Assembly: GCA_030770425.1 (NCBI GenBank)
Contig: JASJFT010000019.1
Coordinates: forward strand, 310,001 to 374,000
From: Darksidea phi
Taxonomy: Eukaryota; Ascomycota; Dothideomycetes; Pleosporales; Lentitheciaceae
Direction of reading: 5' to 3'
DNA: 64,000 nucleotides
Made by a program: the position numbers and the translations under genes. The notes under the pieces were generated by a model. It was not told the DNA's origin. It saw nothing but the letters and a program-made list of their open reading frames with translations, and did not search any database. Positions 22,978 through 34,135 of the stretch are shown here, piece by piece (within the stretch, counting starts at the first letter, position 1; the number at the start of each line of letters is the position of its first letter).

Positions 22978-23880
22978 CTATGCCGGGTCTTCTTCTCTCC
23001 CCATTCGACTGGCCATAGACCTCATACTGCGGCCTTCTGCCTTGACTAAAGGGCTTTCAATACCGTTTGCATTCCCTGGAACTGCCCCCTGAGCAGCCTC
23101 CTTTCTATCTTGATCGGCCCCACCACGCTTGAAGGAGAACCTTGTTTTGCCTATTATATGTCTGTGAGTGTGTATCCGGAGACCTTGAGTGCTCATGTGC
23201 TTACCCATCCCGAATGGCTGGAACGAATGGTAGATTGTCTCCCAATGTCCTTTAGGCGCGTGATATGTTTCATGAGCTATTCCGAGATATGGATACTTCT
23301 TGGCCAGATACGGCGTCTGGAGTGCACGATGCGCATCACTGGTTGCAAAGGCTTGCAAGCCCTCCACCGTTTTCCAGTATGAAATCCACACCATGGTGAA
23401 ACCACCCTCTTCGTGCGTTGCATATAGAGTGCTGGTCTTGCCGAGATAACCGTATTTGTCTCTGTTCTTACTACACTCTCTCCACATGTCGAAAAAGACC
23501 TTTCCGGCATCAATGAAGCCAGGAGTGAAGCGGCCCATTGGGCTACGCGTTGTTAGCGTCAGATGCTGTTCTTTAAAAAACTTCCTGTACCATGCTTACT
23601 GATTGATGCGAGCTGCAAGGACAAAGAGTACGACGCCTTGGTCTTCGGGGTTGATGGCAGGGATCCGTGTTGTGTATCGCCCCCACAGCGTATTGGAAGG
23701 GCGTTTGGACAGCAACAACGTGTTGAACATGCGGAAAGCAAGGAAAAGGATAGGAAACTGCACAAAGATCCAGAAAGGGAAGAAGTGTGTGGCTACGGCA
23801 TAGATAGAAGCGCCCATGGCCAGCCAGGTGGTAAGGCGGAAATCATCTGGAACTAGCATCCACAACGAGTTGCCAGCCAT
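22978..23880 (-). CDS. DUF4188 (monooxygenase-like) membrane-associated protein
   Basis: Two exons, 23880-23600 and 23542-22978, are joined by a 57-nt intron in phase 2; the product has 281 residues. The N-terminal third has one or two hydrophobic segments (about residues 17-55). The junction region reads AARINHPMGRF, then GFIDAGKVFFDMWRECS. The second exon carries the pattern typical of DUF4188 (PF13826): GYLGKTS, then VWISYWKTVEGLQAFA, HR, and GIAHETYHAPKGHWE, in the dimeric alpha-beta barrel style of small monooxygenases. Such proteins recur in fungal metabolite clusters, which fits its place between the hydrolase and the exporter. The frame is intact. The exact reaction is unknown. Confidence 0.8.
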
Positions 23881-24569
23881 GTTTGCGTCGGTGAAAGGGT
23901 AATCCGGAATTCGAAGGTGCTGGAAATTATAACGCGTAGGTGGTTGAGGTCGGAACGTGCTGCGGCATTCCCCTCTTTTCTAGGTCCTGTCCTACCACAC
24001 AGCTTGGCGGTGTCATTTACCCGGCGTTCCACAAACGTTTACGCGTGACCCGCACCTACCAGGGACGGGACGGAGCTGACTACATTGGGGGCCAAGCCCT
24101 GCACGCTGAAGTGCGTCGGGGGTTAGCGGACTGTAGCCGTACAACATGTCTAGTCACCTGGCCATAACTGCAATGTCCGAACCAAGCATGAGTAGTTAAA
24201 ACACTGACTTGATTTCGAGACTGGATTGAATTCCTAAGATCAGAAATCCAACAGAGCCTTCTTGTTTTCATATCCACCATGAATCTAAGTTGTCACAGTG
24301 ATTTCAGTGTGAATCACTGTAGTGCGCAGTCTCTGAAAGTGAAAGCTCTGATTTCTGTAAGTTGAAAAAGACGGCATTTTATGTACAGAAAAGACCCCTA
24401 ACTGTGCCTCAACACCAACACTGCTGGACTCTGTTGGGCTCTGTTGGATCACGAGATTCAGCAAATAGCCGTCAATACTAGGCTAATCCTTGTGTTTAGC
24501 GAACTCCCTGATCGAGCGTAGTCCCTGAGCCGTCAGCTCCGCGACATAAGTCCTGCTTTGATCGCCGCC
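23881..24569. other. divergent intergenic region (DUF4188 / rhodopsin-like gene)
   Basis: This is the promoter region for two divergent genes. I see no clear regulatory motif apart from a short repeated ctctgttgg near 24425-24445. Confidence 0.4.
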
Positions 24570-25878
24570 ATGCGGGAGCAGCCTGCTCTCCCTTGGCCTG
24601 GAGGCCCCAATCCTACATGGGAGCCAACACTCCACTCGTCCGACCAGGCGTGGTTCTATGTCTGCGTATCACTCTGCGCCGTAGTTTCCGGGATTTTTGT
24701 CATGTTGCGACTGTACACGAAGCTACGCATCGTTCGCAAGCTAGACTTTCCTGATTGTATGTGTCCCATTGACCTTCCTCTCGCTTGCACTGTATCTGAT
24801 ATACGAATAGTTTTGATAGTACTATCCTTTGTAAGCCATGCAAAATAGTCTTTCATCCACCTCCTGCAGCCTTCTAACCAATCGTTATGCGATACTACTA
24901 GGTTCTCATTATCGCCGAAATTGTTGTTGGCAGAGTTACTCTCGAATACGGCATTGGTGTTCACCAATGGCACCTGAAGTACAAGCATCTCTTCGAGCTC
25001 CTTAAGGTATCCATCTCCAGTCTCCAATATTTGTTCTCGTACTAACCCTGCGCAGTGGATGAACATAGCCGAAATCTTATACGGCCCGTCTATCTTCGTT
25101 GTAAAGATGTCCATCTTGATCCAATATCTCCAAATGTTCGCACCAAATCGAACCATCAATCCATTTGTTTTCTGGGGATCTTGGTTGGTGGTCTCGACAA
25201 GTTTCACCTTTTACACCATCGACACTTTCCTTACCATTTTTGCTTGCAATCCCCGTGAGAAAATCTGGAATAAGTTCGAGCAAGGGGGCCATTGCATCAA
25301 CTATAATACCGTTATTCTCGCAACTGGTTATTTCAACATCGTCTCCGACCTTGCTATTCTACTTCTCCCAGTTCAAAGTGTTTGGAAACTGCGCATACCG
25401 CTTCGAAAAAAGATCAGCATTAGCTTCCTATTTAGTACAGGACTATTGTCAGTAGCCCCCAGAGCAGTTTTCTCAGTTTGCTAACTGTGTCAGGGCTTGC
25501 ATTGCGTCCGCCATGCGAATCGTTGAAACCTTCGCGATTGTACACAACGAAACGCATGCCGACGTGTCGTTCCACATCGCATGGATGGGGCTCTGGTCCT
25601 ACGCCGAACTTGCGCTGGGCATAATTGTGGCATGCTCACTGTCGCTACCAAAACTCGCTCAAAACACAAAGTGGAAGCTTCCATCCATGTTCTCAGGATC
25701 GTTCGGGTCGTCCAGGTCTAGGTGGAAATCTAGAAAAGAAGGCAGTAAGGAAATTGGAAGGGTCAACGTGGTTACAAGGGGTCAGACACTATCACAAACA
25801 AACTTGGCCATGACCTCAGAATCAGAGGGTTATCAGCTCTCGGTGTTTCCCTCTGGAGAGGGAACTGAGCGTTTGTGA
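24570..25878 (+). CDS. fungal rhodopsin-domain (Pth11/SAT4-like) integral membrane protein
   Basis: Recognisable exons are 24570-24756, about 24902-25006, 25056-25447 and 25494-25878. The start is taken at MREQPALPWPGG, with the first helix VCVSLCAVVSGIFVMLRLYT. Later parts show EYGIGVHQWHLKY, the helix-rich WMNIAEILYGPSIFVVKMSI block, NPREKIWNKF, and IVSDLAILLLPV with the conserved LP. This order is that of the 7-TM fungal rhodopsin domain (PF20684), often found in metabolite clusters and as Pth11-like receptors. Exons 2-3 and 3-4 join in phase, but exon 1 (ending in phase 1 before GTATGT) does not join exon 2 (needing phase 0 after CTACTAG) in any way I could find, so the gene may be damaged or have an unusual first intron. 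The C-terminal tail is hydrophilic. Confidence 0.7.
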
Positions 25879-27311
25879 GTGGTCAATGTCAATTTTTGCT
25901 CTTGATAGAACACGCTCTAGCTCTTGTGTTGGATATAGTTAGGGCTAGTGTGAGGTAACACTCTCTGTGGCTAGGTAGCGCAGGATGCCCGGGTAAAGAG
26001 GCGAATTCGGGGACGAGGCTTTAGGCACAATACAATTGGGATTGTCAATACCATTATTTCTTTCATCATCACATATACCCGTTTGAGAACTATATAAACT
26101 ACATATACCAAGTGCTGGCTTGATCGTCAGTGTCGGGAAGTTAGATGATGGGTACCGCTCTGGGTGCGGCGTACGATGTTTCACAAGTGAGCAATACACA
26201 AGCGAGTCAGCCCCATCACGCGTCGCGTTCGAGTATTTTTCTATCACAATAACAGGGTGGACTGGTAACTCTACCAACCATCTTACTCTCTATAGTACAT
26301 TGTACATTAGTAGAGCTTGTTAAGGACTCAGGGTATGGTAGGGCTGACTCGCTCGTTCTGCGTATCGCTCGCACATGGAACACGTTATACGTACCATCTC
26401 ATATTTCCCGGCTTCGTATTTCTTGGCCCCGACGCTCTCAACCCCAACAGTTACTAGTGGACTCGTGATTCGAGGCTAAGGGATGGCGGGCTTACAGGCA
26501 AACACTCTTCACAAATCAAGGCACCATTTGCCTCATTGTTTTTGTCTCCCAACGCTCTAGGTGGGGCGTAGCGGTCAGACACCATTTCCTTCGTATTTAT
26601 TCCGACGCTCTGGGTGCGGCGTAGTGGTCAGACACTTTCCGTAAATGAAGACACCGTTGCCTTCGTATTTATTGTTTCCCGACGCTTTGGGTGCGACGTG
26701 GCGGCCAAGGGCGGGCGCTTTTCCAAACGGGGATGCACTTTAATCTCCAATTCGATGGGTCTACATCACGATGCACAGCCCAGATGCACAAACCATGCAG
26801 CTTTTTGAGCGAGCGGCACACCCCAAATCTCACTAATATTATGATATTTCAACTTCGGGATATCTCAACAACCACTGTATACTCTAAAAAATTTAAATAG
26901 AGCTAGAAGAATATAATATCACAGGACTGGGGTTTTGTTCTTACAAATTTTGCTTTTGTGGTTGTTGCTCGCTTAGGCGCTTATATGCGCCGGTGTACCG
27001 TTGTTTCGGTAATGTTGGTTATCATGTTTCACCGGATCCAGGTGGTTGGCTAGTTGTGTGGTTCGTTCCCCAAGCGAGGCAAACGTTTTCTGCAATTGCT
27101 TTTCACCCGACCTCCTTGTTGGCATCAGAGCTGACGGAGCTGGGGCTCACCAGGTATTTCCTTATCCCACCCAGATAGATCATTCTTCTTTACCTGTTAT
27201 CTGTGGTGAAGACTTTTTACGACCGGCACTCACACTTTTTGGAACCAAGCCTCCTCCTACCTCTTTCTATCTCCTATCTCTTCCTTGCGAAAACTCGAGC
27301 TCTTCTCCACG
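25879..27311. other. intergenic with irregular repeats
   Basis: There are no supported genes. Several copies of a gacgctctgggtgcggcgta motif are described separately. The last 200 bp should hold the promoter of the MFS gene and are T/C-rich just before its ATG. Confidence 0.5.
26150..26712. repeat. irregular repeat with core gctctgggtgcggcgt
   Basis: A core close to gctctgggtgcggcgta occurs near 26156, 26553, 26605 and 26683, with a partial copy near 26435. At three places it is preceded by cttcgtattt within 10-25 bp, and twice followed by gtcagacac. Unit spacing is uneven (about 52-78 bp in the tight group). It reads as a degraded minisatellite or nested insertion remnant. Confidence 0.6.
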
Positions 27312-29255
27312 ATGACGGAGCTTAAAGTTGACAATGTGGATTACGCCCGAGGGGTCGATATTGTACCAAGACAATACATTCGAGGATGGCGGCTTCATGT
27401 TATCACGGTGGCGTAAAGAGGCCCGAATTATCCCATTTCCTTTGAAGAGTTGCTTAATTTTCACCAGACTATGTCTCAGCATCTTCCTAGCAAGTTTGGA
27501 GGTCTCCATCGTTGCTACATCCCTCGTCTCCATCTCCAACAGCCTCAGGAGCTTCGAACGGAACAGTTGGATCGTCAATGCGTATATGCTCACATATACC
27601 GGTAAGTGGGAGGAAAACATCAAATTTAATCATCAGGCTGATAGATACTAGGTTTCCTCATTATTTGGGCGAAATTGAGTGACATATTCGGGCGCAAGCC
27701 TTTCATTCTAGCATCTATATTTCTCTTCGTTGTATTTTCCGGCGCATGCGGCGCAGCAGCGACCACAGAGCAGCTGTAAGTGTTCTCAGAAGAGGTGCAT
27801 TTCCACAGCTAATTTCGGCACAGTATCGTGTTCCGAGCATTTCAGGGGTTAGCCGGAGCCGGAACATATTCACTGACCGTGGTGATATTCTTCGAGCTAG
27901 TTCCACCAGCCCAATTTGCCAGCTACACAAGCGTTGTCTCGAGCGTGCTGGCAATTGCGCTTCTGCTGGGTCCGCTACTTGGAGGTGCAATTGTGAATGC
28001 TACAACCTGGAGATGGGTTTTCTTGATCAAGTAAGCTGATACCAGGCCTTGTACATCAATTCATCAACTCGATAGGCTGACTTTTGAACTTATAGTGTAC
28101 CTATCGGAGCTGTCGCAGCCTCTATACTGATAGTTTCGATTCCGAACGGTTTTCCGAATCATATGCCAGATCCGACCACAGGAGAAAGGACCACGGCTTC
28201 GGTACTTTCCAAAACCAACTTCCAGCGTGTCGACATCGTCGGAACCGCCTTGCTTCTCACCGCATCGATTCTGCTCGTTGCTGCTTTTGAGGAAGTCGCA
28301 CAGGGTCGCGCTTGGGACTCTGGTCTAATTGTATCCTTCTTGGTTGTGTCTGTAGTCCTGTGGGTCACTTTCGTCTTCTGGGAGCGGAAGATCACGTTGG
28401 CGGCGGGACTCCAACAGCCTATATTCCCTTGGCGATTTTTACAATCACGGATACGTATTGGTATGGTCATGTTCGTACCCCCACGTCCCCCTCTTTGAAA
28501 ACAACAGTTCTGACATGGATCGAAGAAGCATGATACTTACCGGTGGACCTTTCACTGTCTGCGTCATTCAGATACCACAACGCTTCCAAGCTGTGAATGG
28601 CCTCTCCGCCCTTGATGCAGGTATTCGTCTTCTTCCTTTCGCCATTGCATCACCGTTTGGGTCTGCGTTAGCACCCTTAATCTGCAAGAAGGCAAAGGTC
28701 CCACCCATCTATTTGTGCTTTGTCGGCTCAGCACTGCAAATTGTGGGTGTGACACTATTATCCATTCTTCCCAACACTTCCTCAACCTTCCAAGCTCAAT
28801 ATGGATATCAGTTCATTGCAGGGGTTGGTGTTGGGATCAACCTCGCCTGTTTAGTCGTGCTCGCACCCTTTACGGTCGAGGAGAGAGACAAGTGTAAGTG
28901 GTCACAATTCTTCATGTGGTAATGTTCTTATCTGGGAATGGTGTCCTTAGCTGTTGCAATGTCATCAATGGTTCAGTTTCGGACCCTTGGGGGTGCACTT
29001 TGCCTTGCGATCGCCGCTAGCGTCTTCAACGACTTTATTCGGAGCCACCTTTCACAAATACTCTCACCACACGAAATGGACGGCGTTCTCAAGTATGCTG
29101 CATCTATTGGGTCGTTTCCCGTGGATGTAAGGCAGGAAGTTATCGCAATTCTTAGCAAAGGGTATAATTTGCAGTTCAAGATCTTGATCGGATTTGCGGC
29201 GGCTCAGATACCAGCGACACTGCTGATGTGGCAGAAGGAACAAATACTGGTGTGA
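27312..29255 (+). CDS. MFS exporter, DHA2-type 14-TM drug:H+ antiporter
   Basis: Seven exons (27312-27412, 27468-27601, 27652-27775, 27824-28030, 28096-28470, 28526-28893, 28951-29255) total 1614 nt, 537 residues, all in phase. The N-terminus has RQYIRGWRLH before the first helix. ASLEVSIVATSLV and the motif A loop KLSDIFGRKPF are present, as are the motif B-like FRAFQGLAGAG, LLLGPLLGGAIV (motif C-like) and TTWRWVFLINVPIG, as in DHA2 transporters that export fungal toxins and drugs. Further helices run to the C-terminus LLMWQKEQILV. Intron 5 uses a weak donor (GTTCGT). Its place in the cluster suggests self-protection or secretion of the PKS product. Confidence 0.88.
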
Positions 29256-29952
29256 AAGACTGCTCTTTTTGTGCTGGATATGTCCTACACCCTGCAAGGA
29301 TTCCTAGGTAGGCTTCGTGAGGATAGAGAGAAGGTGTCATTCTGAGGTGAAAAAGCCGTAATTTGAGGACGGAAATAGTACCTTTCATCGTAGGATTGAA
29401 TAATTCGCAGCAACTATATCTAAAATTACTTACGAGTCCACCGTGTTTGTCCGTTAGAGATATATAGGTAAGCATTCAAACGCCATCACGAGTCCGCCAG
29501 GCGAGTCTCTCACACGGATGTAAGCTGTATACGAAGGATTTATTGTCTTGTAGGGGTGACCGAAGTGTCGCTCTGATGTCTTGCTGCTACGAATTTCCTC
29601 GTTGTGTGATTCGCACCAGAGGACTTTATTCCAGGGGCATTATCTGGGTATCAAGTTTGGCCTTTGTTCGTCCAGTTTCAGTATTATGCTCTGGACTTTG
29701 CATTGGAACGTTCACTTCGCGATGTCATCCGTCACTAACCATATTTGCACGCAGAACTCCTCGCCGTTACTATTATATCAGACTTCGTTTATAGTACTTG
29801 CGATCCTCTCCATCATTTGTACTTTACACCTCTTGCGGGGTTTTACAGGTATAATGTGCTTTATAAAACGGTTTTGAGACACCATTGTTCCGGAGCTTTC
29901 CATGGCTGGCTTGATATGATATTATCTTGTACAAGTAAGTCGCTGTAGGCTT
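29256..29952. other. intergenic, nothing recognised
   Basis: Short frames with hydrophobic runs occur but no family match. They could be the decayed front end of the P450 relic that follows. Confidence 0.35.
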
Positions 29953-30180
29953 ATGCCATGGAATGAAAATGCTAATGATTCATCACGGGTTGCAAGACAG
30001 CGTATCCGCAGTATCACAGGCGAATTTCCGAAAGGAGGTAACAAAAGTGGCACTATCTTCCACACCATCGTGTACAGCGACATGCCGGCTTCCGAGAAAA
30101 CGGAGGGTCGGATTACCATAGAAGCACAAATTGTCCTTGCAGTTGGAACCATCATATCAGCGCGCACAATTGCTACTGGC
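29953..30180 (+). pseudogene. cytochrome P450 fragment (I-helix region)
   Basis: The open frame reads GTIFHTIVYSDMPASEKTEG, then RITIEAQIVLAVGTI, then ARTIATGTY, which lines up with the region before and through the I helix of fungal P450s (IFHELLNSDLP..., EAQ.VLAAGT.TTA). The proton-relay AGTET core is degraded to VGTIIS. Neither the ExxR helix nor the FxxGxRxCxG heme loop is found downstream in any frame, so only a fragment survives. It lies inside the metabolite cluster and may be a lost tailoring oxidase. Confidence 0.55.
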
Positions 30181-30895
30181 ACGTACTGTGAGAAGAGATA
30201 TGACAACGAACAGCAGGATCAACGGAAGTCCGGCCAGCACTCATCAATTTCATGTGATGTAAGCCAAGGACAGAAGTCAATATCCGAGAGTCTATATTGA
30301 AACGACCAGAGAATCTCATTCACGAGTTGGTTCAACGCACAATAAGCTCGGACCATCCCGTCGGTAAGCCGTTGGAGAGCTAAATCTAGTGCTCAGTCCT
30401 TGTGCTGTTGGAATCCAACTTTGGAAGGTGGTTAGACGCGCAATTTAATCTACCAAACTGGGCCGCAATATCAATGCAGTCAGCGTATGATTTCCTTGTG
30501 TGCGGTGATCCTTTGACAACCCGTGGTTCGAGAATTCAACTTTGCCTCACTCAACGGTCATGTAGATCCAATCATCGCCCAGGCAAAGATATTTATTCTT
30601 ACGCACGACCCACCACCCGCTGTTATGGATTCTAATATCAACCTGTTAGCCCTTGAAGTAGCCCACAAGACTGTCTCCAAGGTTCATGCCTCGAATCGCG
30701 CTGCGCTTGCTTTGGATTGACTTCTCAACACCGATGCAAGCGTGAGGCGCAGACTAAGGCAGTTGTATCCGGCCATAAGCAATACACTCTGTACTACGTA
30801 TGCCCGGTCCCCCCTTCTCCACATCCATCAATAGATATCCATCATTTCCAAGTTATAGTGTCCGGCTGAGCCTGCCGCTTTTGATCGTAAACACC
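30181..30895. other. unidentified debris between P450 and GMC relics
   Basis: Forward frames at 30402-30635 and 30523-30720 look protein-like (for example FNFASLNGHVDPIIAQAKIF) but are not recognised and overlap in different frames. They are probably remains of a broken gene. Confidence 0.25.
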
Positions 30896-32723
30896 ATGGT
30901 CGGGACCGAAAGCTACGATTTCGTCATTGTGGGTGGTGTGACAGCAGGCTTAGTGCTTGCTAACCGCCTCTCATCAAATTCCGCATGGACAGTTGCCGTC
31001 ATGGAAGCCGCGGGCGACGTGAGCGCAGACTCCAGTGTTGTTATCCTGGGTGTTCATTGCGGCAACAGGGTCCGAGATGGACTGGAAGTTTGCAAACACT
31101 CCACAGGTCAGTCCCCACTCAGTACCAATCGAGGCAACGAAAGACATTCTCACGACTATCATTGAGACGCTACGTTGATTAGATACTCACAAGAATGACA
31201 GGATGGACTGCACGGCCGACGTATCGGCCAAGCCCAAGGCAAGGCATTGATCCCTTTTTCGTCATCCGATTTGGATGCTTGGGAGAATATTGTTGGAAAC
31301 CAAGACTGGAACTCTAGCCTGCTACCGTACCTTAACAAAACATTCTCCCTCGCCTTGCCTGACGCAGACACGATGCGACATCCTAACGTATCCCGGGCCG
31401 AAAGCCCCGCAACTTCCGCCAAAGGCATGGGATGAGACGTTTGTGGGCTTGGGACATTTGTTGGCTGCCTGTCCGTTCTCTGGGAACTCTATCGGACCAT
31501 ACAATACGCCTTCCACGGCCCACCCGAACTACAAAGACACGAAACTACTCGGCTAATTCATATTACCCTCCCGTAGCCGGACGATCCAATCTTGTCATCT
31601 TTACACATTCCCTGGCGACCCGCATCCTGCTAAGTGGAGCGAAACAGACAGCCACAGGAGTAGAGTTCGCCCAAGACAACGTAACGAAAACGATCAGCGT
31701 CATAAAGGAGATAATCCTCAGCGCCCGCACATTCAACTCACCCAAGCTCTTGGAGCTTCCGGCATCGGCGACCCTGAAGTGCTCCACGCCGCTGAGCTAG
31801 AGACCAAGGTTAAGAATCCGAACGTGGGCACAAATTTGCAAGATCACCTTCTATGCGGCGTGAGTTTCGAGGCGAGAGAGGGAATATGCACTGGAGACGA
31901 CCTCATGCGGAACGATACTACTGCACTCCAGCAGGCGATGGCGCTCTACCAGGAGCACCAGACTGGGCTTCTTGCTTCTTCGGGACTCACGTCCTTTGGC
32001 TACCTTCCAACAGTAGACTTCGCCACCGACCCAGCAGCACGAAACGCTTTTCTCAAGTCTCTTTCAAAGGAAGAAGCAAGCCACCCGCTTGACAAGGTGC
32101 GCATCGCTAGGCTCTACGACCTAGTTCAAGGCGGCCAAGAAGGAACAGGACAATACTTTCTTTTCTCTGCGCAATTCGCCTCAGGTAGACAAGATACAAC
32201 ACTAGGCATCGTTCCTAATCCCTAGCCAGGTAACTTCATTAGGCTTGTTTCCGCGTTGTCGCACCCGTGGTCGACGGGCACAGTGCACATTTCGTCCTCT
32301 GATGCCGCGGTCCCGCCGACACTGAACCACCGCTACCTATCCAATCCAATCGACCTTGAGCTCCATGCACGACACGTCCGCTATCTCGAGACGATCGCCG
32401 CGGCACCCACATTCTCATCCTCGATTTTAAAGCCCAATGGGAGACGCAACGACCCGCGCGCCTTCTTCCAGGGCAGCTTAGACAAAGCCAAAGAATTCGT
32501 GAAGCTCGCGTCAACTATGAACTGGCATTCCGTGGGCACATGTGCGATGGCGCCGCGCGACAAGGGGGCGCTGTGGACGAGAGTCTGAGGGTATATGGGG
32601 TTAAGGGGTTGCGCGCGGTGGGTGCGAGTGTGTTCCGCCGGTGCCGCAGAGCAATACGGAGAGAGTTTGGTGTATGTTATGGCGGAGCGGGCTATTGAGA
32701 TGATTTTAGAGGCTTGGAAGTAG
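30896..32723 (+). pseudogene. GMC (glucose-methanol-choline) oxidoreductase pseudogene
   Basis: Blocks of an aryl-alcohol-oxidase-like GMC flavoprotein follow in order but in different frames. Seen are the N-terminal YDFVIVGGVTAGLVLANRL (the GxGxxG now has Val for Gly), MDWKFANTPQ, SDLDAWENIVGNQDW, a THSLATRILLSGAKQTATG block, SGIGDPEVL with NPNVGTNLQDH, and finally WHSVGTCAMAP, which holds the catalytic His, with the C-terminal part (DESLRVYGVKGLRAV, EAWK) shifted again. I count at least three frame changes (about 31050, 31435 and 32570) plus in-frame stops such as the TAG near 32223. A single functional protein is not possible. It was probably a cluster oxidase. Confidence 0.85.
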
Positions 32724-34135
32724 ATGAGGTTTAAAGATGTGCGTCCCTATGGAGGACCCAAGTTTAGGATACAGCTTAGACTCTGCAAAGCTTATCCAGA
32801 TACGCCTTAGTACCTATAGTCTTGTACTAGAAAGCTGGGCTATCCTACAGGTCGAACGTTTTGTACCCCCATCTGACGTTTGATTATTGTGAATTGCCCC
32901 ATCTGTTTCGCAGCACTTTGGGAGTTGCTGGTGCTGATGCATGTGCTGAGAGCAAGCGGCAGGAGTTAGCTCATGTGGGCGAATTCTTGTCTCCCCTAAT
33001 TGAGACTTGAAGCCGATATGCGATGCTGCATCTGGAAGACGACTTGCCACGGAGCCCGGTCTCAATTACTTCCCCGCCCCCCCAAACGAGCGCCGCCGCT
33101 CCACCCTATGCACAGTGGCGCTTTATATATGGCAATGCAACATGCATCCTATGCCGGGTAAAACCAACCGATGCACAACCCTGATAATCGCGAAATCTGG
33201 AGGTCTAGTTTCGAGATGCTCGCGGGCAGAAACTCCATGCAAGACCGCCTGGCAGTGAAAGAGGAAGAACCAGCACCATTTACAAGCGACAGTCACTTCG
33301 CCCACGTTACACTGAGCTACATCAAAAGGGTGGATCGATAACTCCAATAAACTGCACACTCGCCAAGGCAAAATCATAGCTAGTCGACTTCAAGAATATC
33401 TCGAGAGCGGCCACATAACCGCGTGCCTGTCGTTTCCGCGTCCTTCGCACGAATCGAGTACCAGACACTGACATTCCTTTGGATTAGCTTTGCAAGGTGG
33501 TTCCTATGCCGCTCTTGTATATCGCGAAGAAGGCGTTATGTGGATATCGGTATATATCTCTGCTCTTCCGTAGAGTCCCCAACCATATACCTGTCAATGA
33601 AATATTTCAATACCGTATACCATGGTCCGATTTCGTCGACCAAAACCGCATATCGGCCTTTAGGACATTACAGGATAAGGACAGAATCAAAAGGTCTAAG
33701 CATAAATAGAACGTAAAGTTTTGATACACCTTAGTTGCACTCGAAAATGGAGGGATATCGCACACAATGCCTCCGCCTCATCGTTGTGGGGAATAGACAA
33801 ACATCTCGCAGCTCTAGCTTTCCTTACACATGTTATGTACATCCCCCAGAAATCTCCTCATAATTCAGCATAGCGAATGGACGCTCGAGACCAGCGGCGG
33901 ATGGGTATCTCGAACAATAGTAAAACACAAATAGCCGCATCAAACTTTCATCGTCTTCCTCCTCGTGCCCCTTCATGAATAGCGATAGGTGTTCATGACA
34001 GTCGCTGAATGTGTGTAGGTAAAAACATTTTCCTTGTGTCCAACAAAGAGAAGAAATGAAACGCCGTTGTATGCATAGATGCCTGATGCAATGGGAAAGT
34101 GAGAAGTTGTATCAATCATGAGAGCTGGCGGATGC
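32724..34135. other. intergenic, no supported gene
   Basis: There are only short frames on both strands, with no motif or repeat that I can support. The 3' side should contain the 3' UTR of the Kch-like gene. Confidence 0.5.
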
